A stretch of DNA of 64,000 nucleotides from Pelagibacterium nitratireducens (GCF_037044555.1 NZ_CP146275.1:3452501-3516500), one strand, 5' to 3'; shown: positions 52,611 through 63,219, counted from the stretch's first letter. The notes: generated from the letters alone by a model not told the origin. Translations and numbers: made by a program.

Positions 52611-53537
52611 CTATTCGAGTTTGCCCGAGACGATTTCGAACGGACCTCTGGGGTCGCGGTTCGAAAGAAAATCGGGACGTGGTTTGTTGGCCGCGAACGG
52701 TTCTTCGACCCTGTTGGACCAGGCGTTGTAGACAAAGAACGCATTCGAGCGCGGGAACGGGGTGATGTTGCCGTTCGAGCCGTGAATAGTATTGCATTCG
52801 AACAGGATCACCGTTCCAGCCTTACCCGAGGCGTATTCGATGCCGAATTTTTCGGCGAGATCGGACAGCGCCTTGTGGCTGGGGACACCCACATCCTGCT
52901 TTTTGAGCGAGGATTTGTGGTTGTCGTCCGGGGTTTCGCCCGCGCAGGACACGTAGTGCTTGTGCGATCCGGGCATGAGCATCAGCGGCCCGTTGAGCGC
53001 GTCATTGTCAGTCAAAAGGATCGAAGCGGAGATGGCCCGCATGCGTGGCATGCCATCCTCGGCGTGCCAGGTCTCGAAATCCGAGTGCCAGTAGAATTCC
53101 TTGCCGGTAAAGCCAGGCTTGTAGTTGAGCCGGCTCTGATGAAGATAGAGATCGTCATCGAGCAGAAAACGGATCTTGCCGGCAATCCGCTCGTCGCGGG
53201 CCACCCGGTTGAACAGGGCGCTTTCGTCCTCAAGCCGGAAAATGGTGCGCACCGCATCCGATTCAGGTTCGGTCACCACATTATCGGAGTTGAGGCCAGC
53301 TTCACCCGAGCGCAGACGGCGCGATTCGGCCTGAAGCTTTGCCACCTCGGCGGGTGAGAAAACATTGTTGAGGACGAGGAAGCCGTTCTTGTCGAAGTCT
53401 TCGGTCTGGGCGCGGGTCAACGGCGCCTGCGGCGTCCAGTTGCCCCAGAACACAGGGTCTTTGCGCTCGAGCCAAGCTTCCTCGGCAAGTCGTGTTGGAT
53501 AGGCATCCGATCGGGTGTGAACTGCAGAGAGTGTCAT
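52611..53537 (-). CDS. ectD: ectoine hydroxylase
   Basis: The 308-residue protein is a non-haem Fe(II)/2-oxoglutarate dioxygenase that makes 5-hydroxyectoine. The EctD signature YWHSDFETWHAEDGMPRMRA is present with iron ligands His151 and Asp153; the third ligand is His252 in CNTIHGSNGN. RLNYKPGF and the 2-oxoglutarate arginine region near PFPRSNAFFVYN complete the site. AGAGGAAGCA precedes the ATG. Hydroxyectoine gives better protection under heat and desiccation. The gene lies in the ect operon between ectC and ask. Confidence 0.96.
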   Translation of the reverse strand: MTLSAVHTRSDAYPTRLAEEAWLERKDPVFWGNWTPQAPLTRAQTEDFDKNGFLVLNNVFSPAEVAKLQAESRRLRSGEAGLNSDNVVTEPESDAVRTIFRLEDESALFNRVARDERIAGKIRFLLDDDLYLHQSRLNYKPGFTGKEFYWHSDFETWHAEDGMPRMRAISASILLTDNDALNGPLMLMPGSHKHYVSCAGETPDDNHKSSLKKQDVGVPSHKALSDLAEKFGIEYASGKAGTVILFECNTIHGSNGNITPFPRSNAFFVYNAWSNRVEEPFAANKPRPDFLSNRDPRGPFEIVSGKLE

Positions 53538-53576
53538 TGCTTCCTCTACTCCTTGGTTCGGGTTTGTGGGGGCGCC

Positions 53577-53978
53577 TTACGCGCTTTTTGCCAACTCGGC
53601 GGCCGGAGCATATGAACCATCCTCACGATGGACTTCGGTGCCGGTCACCGGAGGGTTGAAGCAGCATGCCATGACCATTTCCTCGCGGGCGGTCAGGCGG
53701 TGCTTGTCGTTCTTGTCGAGCGCATACATCACGCCGGGCTTGATCTGGTAAACCGTACCGGTCTCGAGATCCTCGATCTCACCATCGCCCGAGACGCAAT
53801 AAACGCTCTCGAAATGGTGCTTGTAGTGGAACTCGTGGCTGGTGCCGGCGTGAATGCGGGTGATGTGGAACGAAAATCCCATACCGTCGCCAGCCAGCAG
53901 CAGGCGAGTGGAATCCCAACCATTGGAATTGACGAGCCGGTCGCCCTGGCGGGCGTCTTCGAGATCACGAACGATCAT
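53577..53978 (-). CDS. ectC: ectoine synthase
   Basis: The 133-residue cupin protein begins [20 protein letters not shown], with cupin motifs [27 protein letters not shown] and [18 protein letters not shown]. It closes N-gamma-acetyl-diaminobutyrate to ectoine. AAAGGAAAT lies about 5-8 bases before the ATG at 53978; open codons further up to 54251 lie inside ectB and are not used. The length (about 130) is normal for EctC. Confidence 0.96.
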   Translation of the reverse strand: MIVRDLEDARQGDRLVNSNGWDSTRLLLAGDGMGFSFHITRIHAGTSHEFHYKHHFESVYCVSGDGEIEDLETGTVYQIKPGVMYALDKNDKHRLTAREEMVMACCFNPPVTGTEVHREDGSYAPAAELAKSA

Positions 53979-54051
53979 TTTGTATTTCCTTTTTCTTTCT
54001 TCCCAGTCGCGCTCCAAAACCTGGGAGCGCTCCCGTCCGCTGCGCTGCCGA

Positions 54052-55332
54052 CTATTCGGCCGCGGCGCGCGAAACATCCTTGTCGAGCACGGCTTCGAAA
54101 GCGTCCTCGATAATGTCGAGGCCCTTGTCGAGCTGCGCGATATCGATGACGAGCGGGCAGAGCACCTTGACCACCTCGTCACGGCCACCCGAGGTCTCGA
54201 TGATGAGGCCCTTGTCAAAGCACTTGGCGCAGATGTCGGACGCAACATCACCGTTTTCCGTGTTGATGCCCATCATCATGCCGCGGCCGCGCAGGGTCAG
54301 CCCGTACCGTTTGGAAATGGCGCCCAGGCGGGTCTTCAAATGCTCGCCCTTGGCCTTGACCGAATTGGCAAAGGCATCGTCGCGCCAGAATTTTTCCAGC
54401 GCCACGCGGGCCGTGACGAAGGCATGATTGTTGCCCCGGAAGGTGCCGTTGTGTTCGGCGGGCTTCCAGATGTCGTGTTCGGGCTTCAAAAGCGTCAGAG
54501 CGAAGGGCAGGCCCATGCCAGAAAGCGATTTGGCCTGGGTGATGATATCGGGGTCAAGGCCGAACTCCTCGAACGAAAAGAACGTGCCCGTGCGTCCGCA
54601 CCCGGCCTGGATGTCATCGAGAATGAACAGCGCGCCATGTTTTTTGGCGATGGTCTCGATCTTTTTGAGCCATTCGCCCGACGCGGCGTTGAGACCACCC
54701 TCACCCTGTACGGGTTCGACCAAAATCGCGGCAGGGGCGTCAATGCCACCCGAGGGATCATCGAGCATCTGCTCGAGCATGTCGGCGGTATCGATGTCGG
54801 GACCGAAATACCCCTCGAAGGGGGCGCGATGGACGCCGTTGAGGTCGATTCCGGCACCACCGCGCTTACCGGCATTGCCCGTCGCGGCCAGCGCGCCAAG
54901 GGTCATGCCGTGAAAGCCGTTGGTAAAGGCGATCACATTGGTGCGGCCGGTCACCTTGCGGGCCAGCTTGATCGCAGCCTCGACGGCGTTGGCGCCGGTC
55001 GGTCCGGTGAACATGAGCTTGTAGTCCATGCCGCGCGGCTTGAGGATGATGTCCTCGTAGGCCACAAGAAACTCTTCCTTGGCCTTTGTGAACATGTCCA
55101 GCCCATGGGTGATGCCATCGGAGGTGACGTAATCGACCAGGGCGGCCTGCATGTCCGGGTCGTTGTGACCGTAGTTCAGCGAGGAACAGCCGGCGAGAAA
55201 GTCGATATACTCACGGCCGTCTTCGCCGTAGATGATCGAACCCTTGGCCTTGCCAAAGAGTTTGGGGAAGCTGCGCGAGTACGAGCGAACCTGGCTCTCG
55301 ACGCGATCGAATGTTTCGTGTGTCGTGGTCAT
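54052..55332 (-). CDS. ectB: diaminobutyrate-2-oxoglutarate transaminase
   Basis: The 426-residue class III aminotransferase turns aspartate semialdehyde into 2,4-diaminobutyrate, the first ectoine step. It shows the EctB start ([40 protein letters not shown]), [17 protein letters not shown], and the PLP lysine in [18 protein letters not shown], with Asp in [23 protein letters not shown] lies 7 bases before ATG 55332. The gap to ectA is 179 bases and holds a palindromic repeat. Confidence 0.96.
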   Translation of the reverse strand: MTTTHETFDRVESQVRSYSRSFPKLFGKAKGSIIYGEDGREYIDFLAGCSSLNYGHNDPDMQAALVDYVTSDGITHGLDMFTKAKEEFLVAYEDIILKPRGMDYKLMFTGPTGANAVEAAIKLARKVTGRTNVIAFTNGFHGMTLGALAATGNAGKRGGAGIDLNGVHRAPFEGYFGPDIDTADMLEQMLDDPSGGIDAPAAILVEPVQGEGGLNAASGEWLKKIETIAKKHGALFILDDIQAGCGRTGTFFSFEEFGLDPDIITQAKSLSGMGLPFALTLLKPEHDIWKPAEHNGTFRGNNHAFVTARVALEKFWRDDAFANSVKAKGEHLKTRLGAISKRYGLTLRGRGMMMGINTENGDVASDICAKCFDKGLIIETSGGRDEVVKVLCPLVIDIAQLDKGLDIIEDAFEAVLDKDVSRAAAE

Positions 55333-55376
55333 TGTGCCTTGTCTCCTTGTTTTTCTCGTATCGCGCTCCCGATCGT

Positions 55377-55397
55377 CAAAAGTGTCTTCCACTTTTG
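55377..55397. repeat. rhizobial-type intergenic palindromic repeat, copy 4
   Basis: CAAAAGTG (55377-55384) and CACTTTTG (55390-55397) form a perfect 8-bp stem with a 5-base loop, inside a larger element (about 55349-55410) with the TTTTCTCG and GACGCTTC ends seen in the other copies. It lies between ectB and ectA in the operon. Confidence 0.65.
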
Positions 55398-55511
55398 CCG
55401 GGGACGCTTCGAGCGGGACGGCGGAATTTGGAATGAGGGGAATTCTTGCCTGCATGAGATCTGATGGCGCTGCCGGTCCGCAGTCAGTGGCGGCAGCGCT
55501 CCTTATCTCTC

Positions 55512-56072
55512 TTAGGCGGCAGAACGAACGGGCAGTGCCGCGCGTTCGAACGGGCCGATGGTGACAAGAAATTCGGTGTCGTGCAGGCCGGCGAAATGAT
55601 CGTCGCGCTTGAAGTGCGGCTGACGAACCAAATCGGCGTCCAGCGTCTCGGCGATCGACCCGAACAGAGCCCATGAGGGCTTGTTGTCCTTGGTGATGGT
55701 CGACTGCACCTGAGTGACATTGGCGCAGACCTTGCGGGCGAGCACGGCATTGATCAGGCGCTTGGCCATGCCCTTGCCGCGAGCCTTTTCGGCCACGCAG
55801 ACCTGCCAGACGAAATAGGTGTCGGGGTGTTCGGGCGGGATATAGCCCGAAACCCAGCCAACGATTTCACCGTCCATTTCAGCCAGCGCACATGTGGACG
55901 CGAAGTGGCTGCACTGGAGCAGGTTGCAATACATCGAATTGTCGTCAAGCGAGGTTGTGTCGGAAATGAGCTGCCATACACCGGCACCATCTTCGCGCCT
56001 GGGAGCGCGAATCTTGATGGTCGAGCGCGGGTCGGCGCTGAGGTCCGTATCGCTGACTGCTGCGAGTTTCAT
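55512..56072 (-). CDS. ectA: diaminobutyrate acetyltransferase
   Basis: The 186-residue GNAT enzyme acetylates 2,4-diaminobutyrate at N-gamma. It has the EctA core: IRAPRREDGAGVWQLISDTTSLDDNSMYCNLLQCSHFASTCAL, GEIVGWVSGYIPPEHPDTYFVWQV, and the acetyl-CoA site ARGKGMAKRLI. GGAGG lies 8 bases before ATG 56072. It is the first gene of ectABCD-ask and is divergent from ectR. Confidence 0.96.
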   Translation of the reverse strand: MKLAAVSDTDLSADPRSTIKIRAPRREDGAGVWQLISDTTSLDDNSMYCNLLQCSHFASTCALAEMDGEIVGWVSGYIPPEHPDTYFVWQVCVAEKARGKGMAKRLINAVLARKVCANVTQVQSTITKDNKPSWALFGSIAETLDADLVRQPHFKRDDHFAGLHDTEFLVTIGPFERAALPVRSAA

Positions 56073-56100
56073 GGGATGCCTCCAATTTGCTTTCGCGCAG

Positions 56101-56129
56101 TTAGTTAGCTTATACAAACTAAATGTCAA
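56101..56129. promoter_or_regulatory. candidate EctR operator and ectA promoter region
   Basis: TTAGTT (56101-56106) and AACTAA (56117-56122) form a perfect inverted repeat with a 10-base spacer. On the minus strand a TTGACA at 56129-56124 fits a -35 element for ectA, so the palindrome would lie between or beside the promoter boxes. A good -10 is not obvious. MarR-type EctR binds such palindromes in other ectoine producers. A weaker TTAG-N6-CTAA lies about 130 bases away on the ectR side. Confidence 0.55.
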
Positions 56130-56335
56130 CCCTCGGAAATCGTTCCAAATCGGGCTGCATTTAGATTATCTGTTGTTTTTCATGACTTTACGCATTCAAA
56201 TGATAATTACGCAACGCTGGACATCCCCTGGGGAAAGCCGGCATCGCTTGCCAAATTCATTAGTGTTATCTAAATGATTTTGTCAAAACACCACCGGTTG
56301 GGGCTTGGGAGAGCCGGCAAGCAGAGGTAAAGACC

Positions 56336-56863
56336 ATGAACACACTCGTCTTGGAGCCAGGCCGCGCCGTGCAAGCCCCGACAAAGACCGCGCTTTCGGC
56401 GCTGCGCAAAATCCTGCGCAAGACCGAGCTCAATTCAAAGGCGCTGATGCGCGAAACGGGATTGACCCCGTCCCAGCTGATTTTCATGCAATTGCTCGAT
56501 GACGGGCTCGAACACACAGCGGGTTCGGTTGCGGCGCGCATGGGGATTACTCAGGCGACCACCACGGCGCTGATCCAGAAGCTCGAAGCGCTCAACATGG
56601 TGGCGCGCCGCAAGGGTCAGACCGATCGGCGGCAGGTCTGGCTGAGCCTTACAGACAAGGGGCGCAAGGTGCTGGAGATCGCGCCCGACGGCGCACACGC
56701 CCAGTTTCACGACGCGTTTTCCAGTCTTGATGAGTGGGAACAGCTCATGCTGATCGCGGCACTCGAGCGGGTGGCCTCGATGCTCGATGCCGAGGACGAC
56801 ACCGCGGCAGCCGTGCTGGCATCCGATCCCGTGCTGGCCCCACGCGCCGAGTCCGGCGCCTGA
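56336..56863 (+). CDS. ectR: MarR-family regulator of ectoine synthesis
   Basis: The 175-residue protein has the MarR fold: SALRKILRKTELNSKALMRETGLTPSQLIFMQLLDDG, winged helix AARMGITQATTTALIQKLEALNMVARRKGQTDRRQVWLSLTDKGRKVLE, and C-terminal helices for dimerisation. It is divergent from ectA, the standard place for EctR, which represses ect genes at low salinity. ATG 56336 is the first in frame. It ends 1 base before the convergent chemotaxis gene. Confidence 0.9.
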   Translation: MNTLVLEPGRAVQAPTKTALSALRKILRKTELNSKALMRETGLTPSQLIFMQLLDDGLEHTAGSVAARMGITQATTTALIQKLEALNMVARRKGQTDRRQVWLSLTDKGRKVLEIAPDGAHAQFHDAFSSLDEWEQLMLIAALERVASMLDAEDDTAAAVLASDPVLAPRAESGA

Positions 56864-56864
56864 A

Positions 56865-58601
56865 CTAGAGCGCCATGAAATCGTCGAACATGTCGTCGGC
56901 GTCCGGGGTGGCCGCGGTCGTTTCAGGCGGCCCGAAAAGGGCGTCATGAACGGCGCGTTCGGCCTCCATTGTATAGAGCCGGCGCAACCCGGCGATGAGT
57001 CCGGCCAACTCGGCGGTGTGCCCTGAAGGCACCTCGCCGGGCGCCAGGCCGGCGATCTGCATTCTGATATCGTCCATGGCTTCGGACAGCGCGCCGAGGC
57101 CGTCCAGCCCGTTTGCCGCCATCTGAAGCAGTGCAATGACCTTGGTGCCATCGGTATCGAGGCTCGACAGGGCGTTGGCCAGTTTCTGATCGAGCCCGGA
57201 GAGCAACTCCAGTGCCTTGGTCGCGCCCTCTTCGAGCCCCTTGCCCTGCCCCGCGCCGTCAGCCGAAGCGGTGGCGCCGAAGGCATCGGCCAGCGCCGCG
57301 GACTGGCTGAGCCATTCGACGGCGCTCTCGGCGGCCAAAACAGTCTCGCTGGTCAGCTCACGCAATTGGGTGGCAATGACGGTGAGCGAGGCGCCCCTCG
57401 GGCCGAGCTGGGCGCAGCGCACCGCGGCGTTGAGGCTGACAAGGCGCATATTGGCCTCGACATCCTGAACGGCTTCGACATGGCCGAGCAATACGCGCAC
57501 CGTGCGCTGGACCGTTGCGGCCACCGCCTCGAGCTTGGCCCGTTCGGCTTCGAAATTGCGCAGAAGGGATACGGCGGCCCGCAACTGGTCGCTCAGGCTG
57601 GCGATGGATGACGATTTGCCGGCGTCCGAGCCATATTGCCCGCGACTGCGCGCCATGATCGTTTCGGCATCGGCGGCAAGTGCGGCAAGGGAGCGTTCGG
57701 CATCGCTTACCTCGACGCCGAAATCATGCGCCGTCTCGGCCAGTTGCGCCTGTTCGAGCGAAGCGATTACCGCAAGGGCCTGACTTTGATCTTCGGGCTT
57801 TAGCTCGATATCGAATGCCGGTTCACCCGACAGCACGCCGGCCAGATGACCGAGACCGGCCTCTATATGCTCGAGCCGCTGGCGAGTGGCATCGCCGACC
57901 TGCAGAGCCATCACCGCGCTGCCGATCTGCCCGACGATCTGACGCGAGAGCCGGCTGGTTTCGGCACTGCCATCGACCGCCGAGGCGCGCTGGCTTTCCA
58001 GGGCGCGCAATGTGGCGGCCAGCCGTGTCGCCAGATCGGAAAGCGTATGGGCATGGGCGCCCTCGAAGCGATTGCGCTGACTGACTGCGGCATCGACTTC
58101 AACGACGAGCTGGCGATAGACCTGCGAAAATTCCTTGAGCGTGCGGGTAGCGGATTCCGAAAGCGTCGCGATATCGGTGGTGAACACATCGAAATCGTCG
58201 CTGTCCTGGGCGATGCTGGCGGCGGTCACGCGCGCATTTATCGAAACGATGCCCATCATCTTGATGGTTCTGTGCAGATCGGAAATCGGGAGATGGGCGG
58301 AGCGAACCACTTCGAACAGACGTTCGAGATCGATCCTTTCCTGCCCGAAGGCGTCCGAGAGGGTGGCCGCGCGGCTGGCGACCGCCTGGAGGTGGCCCGT
58401 CGCCTGTTCGACCTCGGCACCCTTTAGGGCATCGGGCAGTGCATCGAAGAGCTTTATGAGTTTGTTGAGGAGCGAAGCGCCCTCCGAAAGGCATCCGCCG
58501 ACCGACACGAAGGCGGTTTCGATCTGTTCCCGGTGCCCGGCCAGATCGGCGGCAAGCTGATTTATGGCGGGAGGTGTAGCGGACATGGTCATAAAATTCA
58601 T
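56865..58601 (-). CDS. soluble MCP-like chemotaxis protein with acidic CheZ-like tail
   Basis: The 578-residue protein has no membrane helix and is mostly helical (coiled coil). Near 395-430 it has [39 protein letters not shown], a weak copy of the MCP hairpin tip ([26 protein letters not shown]). The last residues are [12 protein letters not shown], acidic and like the CheY-binding tail of CheZ (DDLLDSLGF). It may act in the chemotaxis array or as a CheY-P binding/phosphatase-like helper (inference). It overlaps cheB by four bases. ATG 58592 with GGAG 9 bases upstream is an alternative start. Confidence 0.78.
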   Translation of the reverse strand: MNFMTMSATPPAINQLAADLAGHREQIETAFVSVGGCLSEGASLLNKLIKLFDALPDALKGAEVEQATGHLQAVASRAATLSDAFGQERIDLERLFEVVRSAHLPISDLHRTIKMMGIVSINARVTAASIAQDSDDFDVFTTDIATLSESATRTLKEFSQVYRQLVVEVDAAVSQRNRFEGAHAHTLSDLATRLAATLRALESQRASAVDGSAETSRLSRQIVGQIGSAVMALQVGDATRQRLEHIEAGLGHLAGVLSGEPAFDIELKPEDQSQALAVIASLEQAQLAETAHDFGVEVSDAERSLAALAADAETIMARSRGQYGSDAGKSSSIASLSDQLRAAVSLLRNFEAERAKLEAVAATVQRTVRVLLGHVEAVQDVEANMRLVSLNAAVRCAQLGPRGASLTVIATQLRELTSETVLAAESAVEWLSQSAALADAFGATASADGAGQGKGLEEGATKALELLSGLDQKLANALSSLDTDGTKVIALLQMAANGLDGLGALSEAMDDIRMQIAGLAPGEVPSGHTAELAGLIAGLRRLYTMEAERAVHDALFGPPETTAATPDADDMFDDFMAL

Positions 58602-59710
58602 TCTCCGGGCCGTTTGGCCTTGTGGCCGAACGCCACGATTTCATCGCCGATTTTTCCGAGCGGAAGGATCCGCCCCGCGGCGCCGCGCTGGATGGCTTCC
58701 TTGGGCATGCCGAACACCACCGAGGTTTCCTCGTCCTGGGCGATGGTGGGGCTACCCATTTCGCGCATTTCCAGAAGACCGCGCGCGCCATCATCGCCCA
58801 TGCCGGTCAGGATGATGCCCAGTGCGTTGCGGCCGGCCGTCTGGGCGGTGGAGCGGAACAGCACGTCGACCGATGGACGGTGGCGCGATATGTGAGGGCC
58901 GTCGGTGATCTTGACAGTGTAGCGCGGGCCGTTGCGCACCAGCATCATGTGGTAATTGCCCGGTGCCATCAGCACCTGACCGGGCCGCACGAGCTCGCCA
59001 TCCTGGGCTTCCCTGACCGAAACTGCACAACCGGCATCAAGGCGTCGAGCGAAGGCGCCGGTGAATTTTTCCGGCATGTGCTGAACGATAAGGATGGGCG
59101 GGCAGTTCGCCGGCAGGGCCTCGAGAATTTCGCGCAGCGCTTCGGTGCCCCCGGTCGATGCCCCGATGGCGACGATCGGTTCGGTCACCGGAATGCGCTC
59201 GATCAGGCTCTGGCGGCGGGTTTCGGAAATGGCGGGCAATATGGCATCGGCGGTGAGCTTGGATTCGACCGCGAGGGCCGGAGCCTGCTTTTTCATTCCC
59301 CGCATCTTGGCGTGGGCGGCGCCCTTGGCCGCATCGCAGATGCGCATGCGCGATTCATTGAGGAACTGGGCCGTATCGACGCGGGGCTTGGCCACCACAT
59401 CGACGGCGCCGGCCTCGAGCGCCTGCATGAAGGTGTCCGACCCGGCTTCGGCCAGACTCGAGCAGATGACCACGGGGATAGGCCGCTGGGACATGATCTT
59501 GCGCAGGAAGGTCAACCCGTCCATGCGCGGCAATTCGATGTCGAGGAAAATCACGTCGGGCACTTCCTGGCGGATGCGCTCGGCGGCGACATAGGGGTCT
59601 GAGGCCGTGGCCATGACCTCAAGGTCGGGATCGGCGGAAATGATATCGCTGAGCGTTAAGCGCACCGAGGCGCTGTCATCGATAATCAGCACGCGGATTT
59701 TCTCGCTCAT
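58598..59710 (-). CDS. cheB: protein-glutamate methylesterase CheB
   Basis: The 370-residue protein has a receiver domain (residues 1-130, phospho-acceptor Asp57 in [13 protein letters not shown]) and a C-terminal methylesterase domain with the catalytic triad Ser185 ([10 protein letters not shown]), His211 (VQHMP) and Asp307 (GMGDDGA). It removes methyl groups (and deamidates) on MCPs, resetting adaptation. It follows cheR by 2 bases and overlaps the next gene. Confidence 0.96.
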   Translation of the reverse strand: MSEKIRVLIIDDSASVRLTLSDIISADPDLEVMATASDPYVAAERIRQEVPDVIFLDIELPRMDGLTFLRKIMSQRPIPVVICSSLAEAGSDTFMQALEAGAVDVVAKPRVDTAQFLNESRMRICDAAKGAAHAKMRGMKKQAPALAVESKLTADAILPAISETRRQSLIERIPVTEPIVAIGASTGGTEALREILEALPANCPPILIVQHMPEKFTGAFARRLDAGCAVSVREAQDGELVRPGQVLMAPGNYHMMLVRNGPRYTVKITDGPHISRHRPSVDVLFRSTAQTAGRNALGIILTGMGDDGARGLLEMREMGSPTIAQDEETSVVFGMPKEAIQRGAAGRILPLGKIGDEIVAFGHKAKRPGE

Positions 59711-59712
59711 GG

Positions 59713-60606
59713 CTACGCCCCCGCCTTCTGGAACACGGCGGGCGCCACCTGACGCATGGTAACCGAGGTGCCGATCATCGATTCCGAATGACCGAGCAGC
59801 AGATATCCGCCGGGCCGCAAATGGCCCACCAGACGGTTGATAACCGCTTCCTGATCGGACTTTTCAAAGTAGATCAGGACGTTGCGCAGCAAGATGATGT
59901 CGACGTCACGATCGAAGGGATAGGTCCCATCCATCAAATTTAGGCACTGGAACCGCACCAGACGCCGCAATTCGGGCACGATGCGCACTTCGGGGCGCGG
60001 CCCGGTCCGCCGGGCGAACATCAGATAGCGGCTCTGCTTGGCCGGCGGCACCGGCGCGATCTGTTCGGCCGGATAGACCGCCCTTCGGCCCTGATCGAGA
60101 ACGTCGGTGGAAATGTCGGTGCCCAGCAGCACAAAGCGGAAATCGCGGCGCTGGGCGGCAATATCGGCCAGCACCATGGCGGCAGTATAGGGCTCGGCCC
60201 CCGTCGAGCTGGCGGCGCTCCACACCTTGAGGAGCGGCATGCGCTCGTTGCGTCGAGCTTCGAGCAGCTTGGGGACCATGAGCTTTTCCATGAGATCGAA
60301 ATGTTCGGGCTCGCGGAAGAAATCGGTCTTGTTGGTGGTAACCGCGTTGATGAGATAGGGCAGTTCGGCTTCGAGCCCGCCCTGCCTGAAAAGATGGGCG
60401 CCATAGGCCGAAAAGCTGGTCATGCCCAGAACCCGCATTCTGCGGCGCAGTCGCCCTTCCACCATCAGGCGTTTGGTGGGCGGGAGCTTGATGCCGACCT
60501 CACGGCCGATCAGCGCAGAGATGCGTTGAAAATCGGCTTCGCTGAGGCGGTCGTCTTCATCGATATCGTTGGAAATGCGGGCTAGGGCGGACAATTCAAA
60601 CTCCAT
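59713..60606 (-). CDS. cheR: chemotaxis protein methyltransferase CheR
   Basis: The 297-residue protein has the CheR N-domain ([38 protein letters not shown]) and the SAM-binding C-domain ([56 protein letters not shown]). The beta-subdomain that docks MCP pentapeptides is the loop after about residue 190. It methylates glutamates of MCPs. The MCP at 39078 ends in the docking sequence. ATG 60606 (MEFEL) is the start; a TTG further up is less likely. Confidence 0.95.
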   Translation of the reverse strand: MEFELSALARISNDIDEDDRLSEADFQRISALIGREVGIKLPPTKRLMVEGRLRRRMRVLGMTSFSAYGAHLFRQGGLEAELPYLINAVTTNKTDFFREPEHFDLMEKLMVPKLLEARRNERMPLLKVWSAASSTGAEPYTAAMVLADIAAQRRDFRFVLLGTDISTDVLDQGRRAVYPAEQIAPVPPAKQSRYLMFARRTGPRPEVRIVPELRRLVRFQCLNLMDGTYPFDRDVDIILLRNVLIYFEKSDQEAVINRLVGHLRPGGYLLLGHSESMIGTSVTMRQVAPAVFQKAGA

Positions 60607-60648
60607 GGCGGGCGGCTGGCCGGGGTGCCCGGCCAACCGAAAATTTTG

Positions 60649-61113
60649 TCACGCTGCGAGGATCGGCTGCTTGACGATGTCACCGAACAGACCGTCGAGA
60701 TCGAGCACGGTAACAAAGCTTCCATTGCGGCGGCCGATGCCGGCAATGCAGTGCCTGCTCCAGCCGGAACTGACGGCGGGTGCCGGATCGAGCGTGTCGG
60801 AGTCCAGCACCGTCACCTCGAACACCTTGTCGGTTCGCAGGCCCAGGGTCACCGGACCGTCAGGCCCGTTGATGGTGAGAACCACGATACGGGTGTTTTC
60901 GGTATCGGCGGCCGGCGCCATGCCAAGGGTCAGGCGCAGGTCGAGCACCGGCACGCCCTTGTCGCGCACATCGATCATGCCGAGCAGGTTTTCGGGCGCG
61001 CGCGGCAGGCGGGCGATGGGCAGCATGTCCAGGATTTCCTGGACCGTGGCCACCGGGGCCGCGAAGATTTCCTCCGCGACACCGAGCGTTACATACTGAA
61101 TTTGCTCAGCCAT
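60649..61113 (-). CDS. cheW: chemotaxis coupling protein CheW (first)
   Basis: The 154-residue CheW begins MAEQIQYVTLGVAEEIFAAPVATVQEILDM and has the fold motifs LGMIDVRDKGVPVLDLRLTLGM and the second beta-barrel with RTDKVFEVTVLDSDTLDPAP. It links MCPs to CheA. AGGACCTGTC precedes the ATG. It is one of two CheW genes in the cluster and lies between the MCP and cheR. Confidence 0.94.
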   Translation of the reverse strand: MAEQIQYVTLGVAEEIFAAPVATVQEILDMLPIARLPRAPENLLGMIDVRDKGVPVLDLRLTLGMAPAADTENTRIVVLTINGPDGPVTLGLRTDKVFEVTVLDSDTLDPAPAVSSGWSRHCIAGIGRRNGSFVTVLDLDGLFGDIVKQPILAA

Positions 61114-61125
61114 GACAGGTCCTGA

Positions 61126-63219
61126 TCAGGCCGCGCCGCGGCGGGTGAATTGGGAATCCAGATCATCCTGGCCTTCGTCCAGATCGAGATCGAACCCGCC
61201 ACCCGAAGAAGACGAACCCTTGGCGGGCGCCTTTTTCATATGGGGTGCCTTTGCCAGAATCTCGCGCTTGAGATCGGGCCTGGCCGAGGGTGCGGCGACC
61301 GTATTGGCCGGCGCGGGCATGGCGTTTCCATCGATACGGAAATACCCGATGGCAGCCTGGAGCTGTTCGGCCTGGCTGGCCAGTTCCTCGGACGTCGCCG
61401 ACATCTCTTCGGCAGCCGAGGTGTTTTGCTGGGTGACCTTGTCGAGCTGCTGGATGGCCGTATTGATCTGGGCTGCACCGGCATTCTGTTCGCGGCTGCC
61501 GGCCGAGATTTCCTCGACGAGTTCGGCTGTACGCTGAATGTCGGGGACCAGCTTGGAGAGCATTTCGCCGGCCGACTGGGCCGCCTTGACGGTATCGCCC
61601 GAAAGGGTCGAAATTTCGGCCGAGGCCGCCTGGCTGCGTTCGGCGAGCTTGCGCACTTCGGACGCCACGACCGCAAAGCCGCGGCCGTGTTCGCCTGCAC
61701 GGGCCGCTTCCACGGCTGCGTTAAGGGCGAGCAGATCGGTCTGGCGGGCGATTTCCTGGACCACCATGATCTTTTCGGCAATGGTCTGCATGGCGCTGAC
61801 CGCATTGTCGACAGCTTCACCCGAGGCGATGGCATCGGCCGCGGACTGGCGGGCGATCTTTTCGGTCTGGGAAGCGTTGTCGGCCGACTGCTTGATGGTT
61901 GCGGCCATTTCTTCCATGGACGCGGAGGCTTCCTCGGTCGAAGATGCCTGTTCGGTGGCGCCCTGGCTCAGCTGCTCGGCGGTTGCCGACATTTCCTGAG
62001 AACCGGCGGCAACGTTGCGGGTTGCGGAGGTCACCTCGGCAACCACTTCACGCAGCTTGGCGGTCATGGCGTTGAGCGCCTTGATCAGATCGCCCACTTC
62101 GTCATCGGACTTGTTGTCGGCACTGGCGTTGAGATTGCCGGCAGCCACTTCATCGGCCAGACGCACGGCGCTGGAGAGAGCCCGCGAGATCGAAACGACG
62201 ATCCAGATGGCAGCCAGAAGCGCGATAAGAGCGGAACCGACAAGCAGCCCGATCAGCAGCATGCGGCTTTGTTCATAGACGGCATTGGCATCGATGGTCG
62301 CCTGCTCGAGCACGACATCGTTGCGGTCGACCATGGCCTGGAGCAGCTCGACAGCCTCTGAGCGCAGCGTTGCGCCTTCGCCATCGGCCAGCACATTGGC
62401 GTTGTATTGGGTGCGCTGAGTCGAGACCTCGACGGCCCTGTCCATGGCCAGGACCATGTTTTCATGGTCTGTCTGGGCCTGGGCCACCAGGGTCGGTTCG
62501 ATCGATCCGGCAACGCGCATGAGCTGGGCAAAGCCCGGTGCAAGATCGGCCAGGGCGGTGCGATAGTCGTTGAGCCATTCGTCCTGCTTGGCGGGATCGT
62601 CATCGGCCAACAGGATATTGCGCTGCTGGCGGAAGGCGTCGCTGGCCTTCAAGAACATGGCATTTGCCGTCTCATAGGCGGGCAGAGTTGAAATATCGCC
62701 ATTGGCAAGGCGGCGCCCGAGGGCGTCGATCAGGCTGCCCATGGTTTCTTCGAGGGCCGTGATGGCTGCACTGCCTTCACTGGTGGTGATGGCGAAGGCT
62801 TCGACGTCGGAATTCTGCTCGGCGAAATCCTGGACCTGAAGCGAAACCGTCCAGTAGCTTTCCAGCGTTTCCATGAAGGTCTGCATGTCGATGTTGGTCT
62901 GCTCGACGGTGAACGCACCGATCAGACCCTCGGCGTCCGCATGCAACTCGGTGTAGAGTTCGGCCAGACGCTGGCGCTGTTCGGTGAGCGCCTCGGCGTC
63001 CGAGCTCAGGATCATGGCCCTGAGATTGTTGGAAAGGCCGGTGAGATCTTCCTGCATCTCCTTGAGCTGCAGTGAGCGTGCCGCGGGGCCGTTCACGATG
63101 CCTTCGAGCGTTTGGTTCAGGTGCCCCAGATTTTGCAGGGCCAGGAACATGCTGGCGCCTGACAGGGCAACGACGACGCCGAAGACCGCCGCCAGTTTTG
63201 TCTTGATAGTCAGTCTCAC
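61126..63219 (-). CDS. methyl-accepting chemotaxis protein
   Basis: The 697-residue transducer has membrane helices at about 9-29 and 318-340, a helical periplasmic sensor domain (about 35-315), HAMP (about 341-393) and the signalling domain with a tip at about 483-530 ([40 protein letters not shown]). A C-terminal acidic tail ([26 protein letters not shown]) has no xWxxF pentapeptide, unlike the MCP at 39078. The start is GTG, which overlaps the CheW stop (GTGA). It is encoded inside the che operon, so it is probably the main transducer of this system. Confidence 0.94.
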   Translation of the reverse strand: MRLTIKTKLAAVFGVVVALSGASMFLALQNLGHLNQTLEGIVNGPAARSLQLKEMQEDLTGLSNNLRAMILSSDAEALTEQRQRLAELYTELHADAEGLIGAFTVEQTNIDMQTFMETLESYWTVSLQVQDFAEQNSDVEAFAITTSEGSAAITALEETMGSLIDALGRRLANGDISTLPAYETANAMFLKASDAFRQQRNILLADDDPAKQDEWLNDYRTALADLAPGFAQLMRVAGSIEPTLVAQAQTDHENMVLAMDRAVEVSTQRTQYNANVLADGEGATLRSEAVELLQAMVDRNDVVLEQATIDANAVYEQSRMLLIGLLVGSALIALLAAIWIVVSISRALSSAVRLADEVAAGNLNASADNKSDDEVGDLIKALNAMTAKLREVVAEVTSATRNVAAGSQEMSATAEQLSQGATEQASSTEEASASMEEMAATIKQSADNASQTEKIARQSAADAIASGEAVDNAVSAMQTIAEKIMVVQEIARQTDLLALNAAVEAARAGEHGRGFAVVASEVRKLAERSQAASAEISTLSGDTVKAAQSAGEMLSKLVPDIQRTAELVEEISAGSREQNAGAAQINTAIQQLDKVTQQNTSAAEEMSATSEELASQAEQLQAAIGYFRIDGNAMPAPANTVAAPSARPDLKREILAKAPHMKKAPAKGSSSSGGGFDLDLDEGQDDLDSQFTRRGAA

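Noticed and set aside
55333..55674. In-frame extension of EctB to 55674
   Set aside because: It overlaps the end of ectA and the repeat element. ATG 55332 has AAGGAGAC and matches known EctB starts.
51080..56863. Ectoine cluster as recently acquired DNA
   Set aside because: No transposase, integrase or tRNA adjoins it and its GC and codon style match the neighbouring genes by eye. There is nothing here to support recent transfer.
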